This document shows positions 1 to 9,828 of a stretch of DNA of 64,000 nucleotides, piece by piece; position 1 is the first letter of the stretch, and every line of letters begins with the position of its first letter. The notes below the pieces were generated by a model that saw only the letters and a list, made by a program, of their open reading frames with translations, was not told the DNA's origin and did no database searches. The DNA lies in NCBI GenBank assembly GCA_944990035.1, contig CALYLX010000061.1:124001-188000 (forward strand), in the 5' to 3' direction. The stretch is from Clitopilus passeckerianus. Taxonomy: Eukaryota > Basidiomycota > Agaricomycetes > Agaricales > Entolomataceae. A program made the translations under genes and the position numbers.

Positions 1-1066
1 ATCGTGCAGTGCAGCCATGAATTCCCCTTGGGCCAAGCCATGATAAAGTTCAAGCCGCGTAGAATAGCCCTAAAGAAACGAAGAATTGACACCATCCCCA
101 TCCACAACGATGGGTTCCGTCTTCCTCAAGATATTATTCTGGTCCCATGACATCGTACCAGGGGTCCCATCTTGGTTGCCCTCACTCTCCGAGCACTCCA
201 CCGAAAGTACCAGAGCATTCTCACTGGTTCCTTCTGCCTCTCAACTATCTCCCCATTGCCCTCGTCATCGTCAAGGTGTTGCTCTCCGACCCTACCAACC
301 GGAAGACTTTGAGCCTAAATGGCACACACGAAAGTTCGGGAGAGGCACACGGGAGCCACGTGGCGATCTCCATAAAGGGTATGTCGTCAGGCGTTGAATC
401 AGATAGGAATTTTTAGGCGGTGGACCCTAGTCCCTCGATCTCATGCCATTCCCCCTTTGAAGCGAGGACGATGGGCTATGAGCACACAATTGGCGCTTGG
501 TCCCCAGAGGCCGTCACGGAAATGCGGTGTATGCATATGTATTGCGTCTGCCAGCGTCGAGAACCTACACGCTATGAGCTAACCGGAGAATCGCGATTTC
601 CCTGTCTCGCCGAAATGCCTCCGTACGTGGAGATTCCCTCCACGATCCAGTTCGTTAGGTGAGCCGCGTTTGATAATGATTCCCTTCGCATAAATAGGAC
701 GCGTTCGTAGAAGCACCACTCTATTTTGTTGATTCGTGCGCAATACTGCTGGTATTTTAGGCCCTTCCCATCCTCGAGGCCCCTCCTCGCTCCTCGCTAC
801 CCTGTACGCTCAGCACACGTTTAAATACCTGACCCACCCTATCCGATACAAATTCGCCTCCTGTTCAACTTCAAGGCCACTAGTCCAACCCGTTGTCAGC
901 TCCAATCCGGTCCAGGTCTCGACCCCATATCAGTAAGGAAAGCTGCCTGTGCTGCGAACACCAGCAGAGAAACTCTGTAAGCGATTTATTTTCTGTTTTA
1001 CCCCTCCTTCTGCTCATGCTTGTCATTTTCCGTCGCCCTACAGGTTATGCAACCGCTGCTCCATAC
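1..1066. other. Gene-free stretch upstream of F-box gene
   Basis: Only short overlapping open frames without recognisable domains occur here. The last part is probably promoter and 5' leader of the F-box-like gene. A possible leader intron runs from a GTAAGC donor near 977 to a CAG acceptor near 1043, just before the first good ATG at 1067. No transposon or RNA gene was seen. Confidence 0.4.
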
Positions 1067-2403
1067 ATGAATTTAACTCTGGAGGTGTACCGCGATATTG
1101 TCAGATACGTCGGGAACCGAGCGGACATTGCCTCCCTTTGCAGGGTCTCAAAGGCCTTCCAAAATGTGTCAGAGCGGGCGTTGTACAATACCCTGTACAT
1201 GCGCGATATTGACGTGACTGTAAACCTCTGCGTTACGTTAGCGTCTAAACCACATCTCGCAGAGTTTGTGGATGCACTTACGATTGTCTTTCCGGATGCA
1301 ATTCAAGATTCGGAAAGTGACGATGACGACGAATCCCATGAGAACTGGTCCCAGGCTACGCCCCTAGAAGTTCCCCCCGACTACTGGCCATTGGTATCCC
1401 GAACTCTCCAGGCGACAACGTCCTTGCGATTTTTAAACATACACGTCAACGACTACCATCAAAGAGGGGTTGCATGGATCTTGGATGGGTGTTCCTTCCA
1501 GCTCCAACACTTTCACTGCGACCTCGATTGGGATACCCACCTCGTCGGCTTTCTAGATACCCAAGCCGGCCTTAACGATCTTTATCTCATAGATTACAAC
1601 GAGCTTCCTAAATCTGACTCTGGCTCTCACACTCATAATCATGCTCACGACGACACACCCACCTCTGGACCTGAATCTTTATCCACTACATCCACGACTA
1701 ATAATACCGAGGCGGGCAATTCCCCTGTGGACCCCGTCATAGATACCCAAGAAAAGCTCGTTCTAAATCCGTCGTCCTTGCCGGCCCTCGCCACTCTCGA
1801 ATGCACATTCTCGGAAGCTGCGATCGCCCTCCTTCCAGGTCGCCCCATCACCCGGCTGAAGACATGTTTTTCCAGTTCTACACTCCCGCAAAAACGTGCG
1901 GAGGTGGCGTTACTGTTCTCAAAGATCAAGCTTTCACCTCGACCGCTCTGTTCGTTGGATTTGTCCGACTCGGAGTACAGCGAGAGCTTTTCAATGGAGC
2001 TCCTTCGGATGGTCGTACAGACATCCGCAACGACGAGGAACTTGAGATATCTTGGGACGCTAGTTTTACCTATCATGGGTAAACAGGTGAGTTGGTGATG
2101 TATTTTTGGTTAAATTCGAATAAAGAATTGATACGCCACTTCCAGCGTCTGCTATTTTACGCTCTCCTAATGCGTCTCCCGCGGATATCCTGCGTCGAGC
2201 TGGATGTATCAGAATGGGAGCCACCACCGACTTCGCCGCCTGCATATCGGGCCTTGGCGGCCGAATTACACTTGTACAATCCAAGCGTAAAGAGAGTCAT
2301 TTTCGTTCATGAATATGAACGTACGGCGGTCAAGGTGACGCCGGAAGGGATATGTAAAGTGGAGCCGGACGCAAACTACGAGTTTGTATGGAGGGAGGTT
2401 TAA
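1067..2403 (+). CDS. F-box-like domain protein
   Basis: Two exons, 1067-2086 and 2146-2403, give about 425 residues. The first 45 residues resemble an F-box: LTLEVYRDIVRYV, then SLCRVSKAFQ and a short helix ending ALYNTLYM. This matches the many basidiomycete F-box proteins that act as substrate adaptors of SCF ubiquitin ligases. The middle holds an acidic run (SESDDDDES) and a Ser/Thr/Asn-rich, probably disordered segment. The remainder resembles loose leucine-rich or beta-alpha repeats, as is usual for this class. The frame stays open upstream, but only through a non-ATG start and a likely leader intron, so I chose ATG 1067. The intron is GTGAGT...CCAG, phase 0. The substrate is unknown; the F-box call rests on the N-terminus only. 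Confidence 0.7.
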
Positions 2404-4200
2404 TGAATCAGTTGCTTGGGTTTTCTTATTACTTTGTATGGCTTGGCCGTTCACTCCGGCACACAGACGCTGACCCTCTCCAAGCTATCTTGGACATTTT
2501 TACGTTTTACAGCACGACATTACGTTCACGACTGCCTGCTTTGTTTGTGCATCTCATCTCTTGCTTCTTCGTACATATCACTTCCTGCTCGTTGACCTCA
2601 CGAACCATTGTAGCCTTTCGCACTGTACCCCCCCATTGACATGCTGTAGATACCCCATCTCATTTCGCTTTTCTCAGTACACCGATCTGTATCCATTATC
2701 CTTTGCTTATCGCTTGCTCGGCTCTGAACTGTATCGTAATCCCGTTCCAGTAGACCACACTTCCGCTATCTTCTTGCTTTCGACTTCACACAATTTCAAA
2801 TTCGTTCCATCCGCAGTGCTAATCATCAATCCAATCCATGCGTTTCTCTCGTCATATTCTCTCATTAGATGCAGATCTGACAAACGGCTGAACCGCCTCT
2901 CCAACGGCATTGAATGGGACACGGCATTTCCACGGGGAAATCACCACTCCCACCCCTCCTTCCTCCGTCGTTCCTTCCAGGCTCCTCTTGCTCCAGATAG
3001 ACATGTATACACGACCTGATAGCATCCTCGATCATACACAGATATCGATATTTCCGGTTCCTGATGTCAATCGATCCACTCTATTTTCTAATTTCGAAGA
3101 TTGGCATTTATGCGTGTTCGCTTGTGTGAAGATATCACAAGTGAAAGATGCGATGCACATGCAAATGACGTCGTCGAAGGTATGGATGTGAGGGTATTCT
3201 AACGTTACCTTCCCATGGTTTGAGAATGATTATCTAGTTTCAGCCACTCCGAGTCGCATTGGAATGAGGCACCGGCACCAGCAGCTCGAGATTAGAAAAA
3301 CCTCCAAGCTCATTTGATTGATCAATATCTCCCTCCATTCCCTGTGTCCACGATGAGGGCTGGTTGGAAGTCCCTGCAATGGCGGATCCAAGAAAAGGTA
3401 TTTCCGACTCCAGCCAAGTATACAATCCGGTCCGGTGTGCAGGTGAAGTGTGTAGGGCACCCGAGTGTTCTGCTCCTGGAAGTTATCGGAAATAACCTAG
3501 AGGACAGAGGACTCCATAAGTTCGGAGCGCCACCACTGGTGGAAAGTCGGACCGCGATTGGCATGTTATTTAGACTTTTCCAGCTCCGCCCTATCTACGT
3601 CGCATCTCTGATTATTGTCGACTCCCTGTGCTCATTGTGAAGTGGTTGGTATATAGATTGTGATCCGCCGGCCCTGCATACAGAATTGTGGTCAACGGAG
3701 CGGTGGAGCCGATGGAATGAGCCGACTAAAAGTACGGTCCGGTAAGATTGGTAAAGCCTAAGCCAGGAGAGAATATATGGCGTCCTTCGAGCTTCAAATC
3801 CCTACCCAACCCGATGATGCAGAGTAGAAGGCCTGACTAAAGACTGCCCGGTGATGTTGTTGAGTTTGTTTGAAAGGAAAAAAAGTCAAAATTCACTATG
3901 GTAGGCTCTGAAGATCCGCCGTAGGGGGTCGAACCCAGTTCACCGCATTTGCTTGCAGTTATCTAAATGCATGGCTTCCATTCCATTTGGCCAAGGCGGC
4001 GGCTGATTTCAGGTAAGTTTGGGGTGTAATAAATGTGTTTGTACTAGTAGTTACATACGACATACATACAAGATACAAGGCTACAGGCTTACACATTGAC
4101 GAGGCTGAAGCTTGAAGCTTTGAAGGTTTTATCATTCCGACTGCCGCTATCTGCCTTTCTCTGGCCGCTTTGAAGGTGCCTCTCTGGCCGATTGTCGTTG
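2404..4200. other. Gene-free stretch
   Basis: Holds the 3' flank of the F-box gene and several short open frames (the longest about 150 codons, near 2561-3019, without an ATG start). None has a recognisable domain or a consistent exon pattern. A weak tRNA-like sequence lies at about 3905-3990 on the minus strand but does not fold properly. Confidence 0.4.
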
Positions 4201-4283
4201 TGACGTCATTATCACAGGGCTTGGACTTGACGTCAATTGCGTCATGGCAGGATCTGCAGGAACTGTTGACCTCGTCGACGTCA
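4201..4283 (+). promoter_or_regulatory. CRE-like TGACGTCA palindromes upstream of HMP1
   Basis: Two perfect TGACGTCA octamers lie at 4201-4208 and 4228-4235, the second inside TTGACGTCAA. A one-mismatch copy CGACGTCA is at 4276-4283, and a half site CGTCA is at about 4240. These are consensus sites for ATF/CREB-type bZIP factors, which drive stress responses in fungi (Atf1, Sko1). They end about 20 bases before the TATA box of the downstream gene. Regulation by such a factor is inferred from site identity and position. Confidence 0.65.
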
Positions 4284-4300
4284 ACGGCGGCGTCGGCCAG

Positions 4301-4308
4301 TATATAAG
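4301..4308 (+). promoter_or_regulatory. TATA box of HMP1
   Basis: TATATAAG lies 65 bases before the ATG at 4366 and directly after the CRE cluster. This is the expected place for a strong, inducible core promoter. Confidence 0.7.
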
Positions 4309-4365
4309 GCCTTCTTAGTTACTCATTTACTTCGTAGAATCAAGCATACCAAAACACATACAACA

Positions 4366-4793
4366 ATGTCTTCAGCATCTGGTCAACCCGAGTGCGTTCG
4401 AGGCCGCTCACATTTCACGACTTTCCTGCTGACTGTTTTGTAGTAAACTCTCAGGTCAATACCACTCCGTGAAAGGCACTGCTGTTGAGACCGTCGGCAA
4501 CCTTACCGGTGCCACTTCATGGCAGGAAGCTGGCAAGAAAGAGCATGCTGAGGGCGAAGCCGAATACAATGCCGCTCAGGCACAGCAATACGTCGAAGGT
4601 GCCTCGGATAGAGTAGCGGGATACAAGGACACTGTTATTGGCGCCGTTACGGGAGATCGCGCAAAGGAGGTATCTGGTAAGTATTTGCCACCCTCTTAAG
4701 TCGTTGATGAGATAGCTAAGGGCGTTGACAGGCAATATCCAGCAAGAGAAGGGCAAGGCGCAGCAGGAAGCTAATAAGCCCACCTCTTCATAA
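4366..4793 (+). CDS. HMP1: CsbD-like mismatched base pair/cruciform DNA-recognition protein (Hmp1 family)
   Basis: Three exons, 4366-4391, 4444-4676 and 4732-4793, give a protein of 106 residues. The core motifs VKGTAVETVGNLTGATSW, EAEYNAAQA, DRVAGYKDTVIGAVTGD and the QQEKGKAQQEANK tail match the small CsbD-like proteins of basidiomycetes, named Hmp1 after the Ustilago protein that binds mismatched and cruciform DNA. The family is highly charged, lacks tryptophan-rich cores, and is usually induced by stress. The length is typical. Both introns are short GT-AG introns and all phases close correctly. A TATA box and three CRE-like sites lie directly upstream. The in vivo role of the family remains uncertain. 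Confidence 0.9.
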
Positions 4794-5489
4794 TCGACTC
4801 CAAATAGACGGGACAGCTAAATTTACAAACAAAGAACTCGGGGTCCGGGAAAATCAATTGATAAGTAATATGTAGATTATGTATTTCACCATGTTTGACC
4901 ACTATACCGACAAGAATTAGCGATTCGGATTACCTCCCCTACGACGAGCAGCTCGTCTACCATTTGTCAAGTTTTGTCCGCACTCATTTCTAACGCTTTC
5001 TATCTTCACAGCGGCAGAATCGCAGGGTAAATAGCGAACCCGCAAAGCTTGCCGTCCGTGGGTTCGAACCACACTCGAGGACCGAGTATCCATCTACGGT
5101 TTGGCACTTCTTTCTCGCAAGTCATTCTGACTCTTGATGCCTGAATGGAGTTGCATTGATCCAGATAGAGCCAAAGTACCACAAGTATCCGTTCTCATGT
5201 AGTAAATGGGTTCAAGCGCAGCACTAGCGGGATCACAGAAAGGACCAGAAGTGGCGAAACTAAACTGGGTTATCTTCTTTTTTTTCACGGGTTAGAGGCT
5301 AAAACTCAAGTGAAGTTGGCTCGCCCTTCTGGTGCTTGGAAATGTAGCATCCTTGCTAGTAGCAGTACTATCCTGTTGGCTTGGCACGATCTGATAGGTT
5401 CAAGTTAAGCCATGGAACCTGAGTTCGTTTTCCGAAGTGATCGTGATACTTAAGAAGGATCATCAACATGCAATATTGAGTCCTCGTTT

Positions 5490-5556
5490 GTAGGCTGCCT
5501 GGGGTACCCGTGCCGTCATGGATGAAAAGAGGGGGAGCTAGGGTTCGATTCCCTGC
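5490..5556 (+). other. tRNA-like / Pol III B-box relic
   Basis: GGTTCGATTCC at about 5524-5534 is a perfect B-box. It sits in a T-arm-like hairpin (TAGGG, loop TTCGATT, CCCTG) with pairing across all five stem positions, one of them G-U. A loose A-box-like segment (TAGGCTGCCTGGGG) lies about 30-40 bases upstream, too close for an intact tRNA, and no anticodon arm was found. It is best read as a decayed tRNA or tRNA-derived short repeat. Confidence 0.3.
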
Positions 5557-5904
5557 GGGATATATATCTTTCTGGAGTAAGTTCCGAAGCATTTTGTCCT
5601 ATCACTTTTATCGGCCTTCAATGGGAGTATTGAGTCCGCCCGGACGAGTTCCATAGCCCCCGTTGCTAGAGATAGGCCACAATTTCTGGGCTCTACATAC
5701 GACGGTGAGTCCAGATCGTTAGGGCGTATCGCGTCCCCAGACGAATAATTGTTGAATAATTGACAGGTTTGGGATCGACAGTTTGGAAAGGTAGGTAAAG
5801 AGAGTATATATGGTATGGCTTGATCGGAATCGTATTCGAACTCCCGGTCTTTGGAAGGTACACAAGAAAGTGGTCTTAATGTTTTATGAGGGCGAAACCC
5901 GGAA

Positions 5905-6012
5905 GGATTGCTAGTTTAGTGGCTAGCAGACACCTCGCCGGCATGTATGGGCCTGATCATATGAACTGCTGAAATTTGTCGCATCGTGGGTTCGATCCCG
6001 CGGTCGAGATTT
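5905..6012 (+). other. tRNA-like / SINE-like relic
   Basis: An A-box-like segment TAGTTTAGTGGCTAG (about 5911-5925) is followed some 65 bases later by a B-box GGGTTCGATCCC (about 5986-5997). Order and wording resemble tRNA-Asp/Glu genes. The cloverleaf cannot be completed: the acceptor ends do not pair and no convincing anticodon stem is present. A tRNA pseudogene or tRNA-derived SINE fragment is the simplest reading. Confidence 0.3.
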
Positions 6013-7042
6013 AATGCTTTGGAGATGGAACATGTATTTTTCTTCATCCCGCCAATCTACGAACGTGGATGGCGGGCCATTTTGCATTATCCAGTCCAAG
6101 GCAACCATAATTACCTCCTCAACATCTTCGAATAACCGAAAAGGTGTTGGGCCTATGGCTTAAAGCATGTACCTCGCTGTACATGCCAAAGTCACAATGT
6201 CCGTGCCATCGCTCTGGACACAACCAGTCTAGGACCGGGATCGCAGTTCTAAACAAAGTCCGAGTCGAGAAGCCTTCTTGATCATGAGAACATAAACTTG
6301 GGTTCTTTACGAAGATTCCATCCGCATCTCTCTCCGAGTCCGAGGAGAGATGGGCTACATAGATAACCAGGTCCTCGACATCTCGAGTCAATCAGACCCG
6401 TAGACGTGGTCATGTCATGATCGGTGTACACGCACTGGTGGTATTTTCGAACGTATGACAAGGCTACTAGCACGGGAGCGAAAGATGCCATGAATGTCCA
6501 TCCGCTGATTATGCTAAGCTGTTGGGCCTGAAAATCGTCAGGAGGATGATGATGAGGTTGAGATAGAAGTTCTGGATCATGTTGATCAAAGGACGAGCAT
6601 AGGCCTCAGGTGTGATATATTGCGGTCCGAGGGGAATTGACGGATGAATGGCATTCCATATATATATATCCTGAGCACCTCCTGAGTGGGTTCAACATTG
6701 AACATCTCATCATGATTTCTCAAGACCCAATTGGCATTGCCTCAGGGACAGGAAGACGCAAACGGAATTGAGTTTATCGGATTGATTGAATACGCAGATT
6801 GTTCATTATATCCAAGTGCATACAGATCGATCATCATAAGATGGTGGTATCGTATCCTGGTATAGATATATAATAATGAGTAGCTTTCCACATAGACTGC
6901 GGTTAATCGGGTGGAGGTATACGGATACGTGAAAGCTCGTGTCTTGGTGGGCTTGCCGGTTCCGTCAGACGTGACAGGTCCAGCGGGTGCAGTGGTGCCC
7001 CACGTCAAGGTCGGAGGTGAGTAAATGATTGGAGTGGAGAGA

Positions 7043-7906
7043 TCAGTTCTTCTTGATCTTCGCCGCTTCCCTCAGACCGCCAGCGATGTGACGGTAGGAG
7101 TCGACCATGAGAGCAAGGGGAACGACAACCCAGCTGTGAAGAGAGGTATCAGTATCTGTATTCGTGAAGGCTACGAGGAAAAAGAAACGTACATCACGTT
7201 CATGAACTGCCCACGACAAGGGCAAGATTTCATCAGTTCCACCTCGGGGGTACATTTGAAACGGTTAACTCACGAATAGGTAAACCCAGAGATAAAGCGG
7301 GTTCGAGGTGTTCAGATTCGGGCTCCCAGTCAACCATTCCGGGCAGAACGTCATCCAACCGCCATACAGCTCCGCCGTGCTCAACACCACGATCCAATAA
7401 TGTCTGGCAGGGTCATTTGAGGCGAGTTGCTTGAGGATGTAGCAGCAGAGAGGGCCGGCGCCGAGAACTGTGAGGATTTCGAGCGAGACGACGGTGGGGT
7501 CTGAGATTCCCCAGCGGTAGTCTGCGGCTGCATATTCGCGCCCTGTGGTTATGGTGTGAGGAAGGTATCAGAAGAATGAGATGGGGAGGGACTAACACAT
7601 CTCAGCGAAGGGGCCTGTGCTTGTGTTTACTTGACGTCCGAACAGGGACAGCCATAGGAAAGATCCTTCGAATGAGAAGTGGATAAGAGCGTCAAACGCC
7701 TGTTTTCATAGGACACTCATCAGCCAGAGATATCACGAGGAGAGCGAAGAACTCACCAGCCAGATGAAAGTATACCTATCCTGCCATCTTGCGTTCTTGG
7801 CCAAGAAAGTTTTAGCCCCAATGTAGGCAAGCAGATAAACACCAGCAACGCCTGCTAGTGAGAACGCAGATGTCTGCGTGAAGATTTGTGGACTCGGGGG
7901 ACTCAT
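7043..7906 (-). CDS. Emopamil-binding-protein family, C-8 sterol isomerase-like (EXPERA domain)
   Basis: Five exons on the minus strand (7757-7906, 7597-7699, 7274-7542, 7193-7206, 7043-7133) give 208 residues, the usual length for EBP. The order of motifs follows mammalian EBP: a first membrane helix; IHFSFEGSF (EBP HLVIEGWF); EMWREYAAADYRWG (LWKEYAKGDSRY); VVSLEILTVLGAGPL; LYGGWMTFCPEW; and LYLWVYLFFMNVIWVVVP (LYFWFYFVFMNALWLVLP). EBP enzymes shift the sterol delta-8 double bond to delta-7 in the endoplasmic reticulum; fungal EBP-like proteins may be the isomerase or an EBP-related protein. Exon 4 is only 14 nt. All phases close, ending on a basic KIKKN tail that fits ER retrieval. An in-frame ATG at about 7940 would add 11 residues. 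Confidence 0.85.
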
Positions 7907-9828
7907 GGTGTGTGCAAAGTAGGACACGGTGTGGGACATGAACAAGCTTGAATTCGAGATTTAAACCGGGAGATATAAGGAACCGTCTGGTTCAACTTCG
8001 AGGCTCGTTACGAGATGGGATTTGAATTGTTTTGCCTGAGAGCGCCCTGTTGCGCTGATTGCGAGTCGGTTGTGATGAGATGGCTCGAGCGTAAGGTACC
8101 CTGGGAAAGTACGGATGCTTCGATACCTTCCTGCCGACATCAGAGCTGAGTCTGAAAGCAATGATATCATGAGCGTCGTTGATGATGGGCAAGGTGCGAT
8201 CCAAGACGTTGGCAAAGGAGCATTGAGCACCTCTGAGAGTCAGTAAGGCTACGCGATAAAATGCGATATGCCTTGGCTTAAACAGCGGCGGGAATGCGGG
8301 CGTAGACGTGTCTTGCCGGCGGAATGTTTGTGAGAATCAAGAAAATTGACGAGAACGTGGTGATGGTGATCATCTTCAATTCCCCGCCTGCCTGTTGGCT
8401 GCAGCCTGTCAAAATTCAGCGCTCCATGAATGCAGAGAAAGAATACGTACGTGGCAGCGCAGCCCCTAATCGGGCTATGTTCGCTCGGAAATTTCTGCCC
8501 AGAAGATTTGCCAGGATTAGTTTTTCTGACTCAGTGTATCAAGATGTTCTTAGCATGATAAACGTACAACATTTAGAAGCACTCTCCACGGCGGCCGAGC
8601 TGGGTCCGAATGTATATTTAGTCATATCAGATGAGCACAATGTGGCAGGGATTTCGATGGGGGAAGGCACATCTGTGGACGGTTCTTGGGTAGACAAAGA
8701 ATTGAAGACGATGGCTGAGCCCTCCATGGGATCTTTGGATGTTCCCGGGTCGGGGCAATATCATCTAGACGACAGGGTCGAGGAGAGACCTGCCAAAAAT
8801 GCCAGCAAACCGATTTCGACGGCCACTGGACACCGAGACTTTTGTCTTTGGGGTCGAGATTAGCGTTTGATGTCAAGTGTAGGTGCAGCCCTGAGTCCTC
8901 TGTTCCGAGAGTCTATTGACGGTCGTCATAAAGAAACGACGGAGTCGTGGATCGTATTCCGTTGGAGATTGTTGGATGGAAACTCGTTGTTATTCCAGAG
9001 TACTCTGCACAGCACAAATGCATTCAGTCAAAAGTCCGGCTGATGAACAGGCCCTTCGGCATGTGAGGTCTTGAGCGCGTGAGCTTTAGCGTGGAAGGAA
9101 GAAATCCTGGTTGACGGATGGCGATGGCACGCGATCACTCCGTCTGTGGACATTGCAAGACAGCAATCTAGATCTCGGCACCCTCCGTGATTCTCGCGAC
9201 CAGAGTATGTTTTGCCTAGATGGTGATGGTGTAGGTGCAATGGGAGGTTTTTTGTGTCCGATTGTGAGGAGGAGTGGTGCTGTGGGCAGAGAACAATGAA
9301 AGTGCAAAGCGTCGAGGGTAGTTTTCAGGGGCGGCATGACCGGGAATGGTGAGGCAAATGGACCGGAAAAGGAACCTTTACTTCCTAAAGGGGTTTACGA
9401 GTGGCGTGGAATCTAATACCCTGTGGCGTGTCTTTTTGTTCATGACTGCTCCATTTGTTGATCTCTCCCACTCTTCCACTTGATATGCAGAACTGCGACT
9501 TGTCCTTGCAAGCATCGTTTTTTTGGAAGTCTTGGGCTGTGAAGACCGATATTTTGGCTTTCCGCTGTAGCAAAGCACATGTGCGTCTCATTTACGCGGA
9601 CATTGGATTCCCGAGTGAAAAGAAGCCTGTGGGTCCCTCGTGGAATGTTAGCAGGGATCAAATGATGGGAGGAGACCATTGAAAGGCTGTTCTGTTCCTT
9701 GCGCCCAGTTTTGGTTATTGGTCAGCAGCAGTCACGGGCTGGGCTACCAGGTAAACTATATCACAGCAGATCAGGCCATCCGTTTACCACCTTCAGCTCT
9801 CCTCCGAATCGCACGCAGGCCTCAAATT
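7907..9828. other. Gene-free stretch; one unsupported 179-codon ORF
   Basis: The largest open frame is 8324-8863 (+), with an ATG start. Its product has no recognisable domain, signal peptide or membrane segment, and no splice partners were found, so I do not call it a gene. The last few hundred bases are presumably promoter and leader of the first Zn2Cys6 gene. Confidence 0.35.

Larger units (their letters stand above)
4794..7042. other. Gene-poor stretch with tRNA-like relics
   Basis: No protein gene is supported in these 2.2 kb. Several T-arm/B-box-like sequences stand out, near 5058, 5525, 5990 and (minus strand) 5850. They are listed separately or in the findings. A short TA microsatellite is at about 6657-6668. 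Short open frames are scattered and domain-free. Confidence 0.4.

Noticed and set aside
2561..3019. 152-codon open frame on the plus strand
   Set aside because: No ATG at the 5' end, no family match, and overlapped by equally long frames.
3905..3990. tRNA-Leu-like sequence on the minus strand (TTTAGA anticodon-like loop, GGGTTCGACCCCC)
   Set aside because: A six-pair acceptor stem can be drawn, but the T stem, D loop length and U33 position cannot all be met at once. At most a relic.
8324..8863. 179-codon ORF on the plus strand
   Set aside because: No domain, signal peptide, membrane helix or splice partner, and composition like the surrounding non-coding DNA. Open by chance is more likely.
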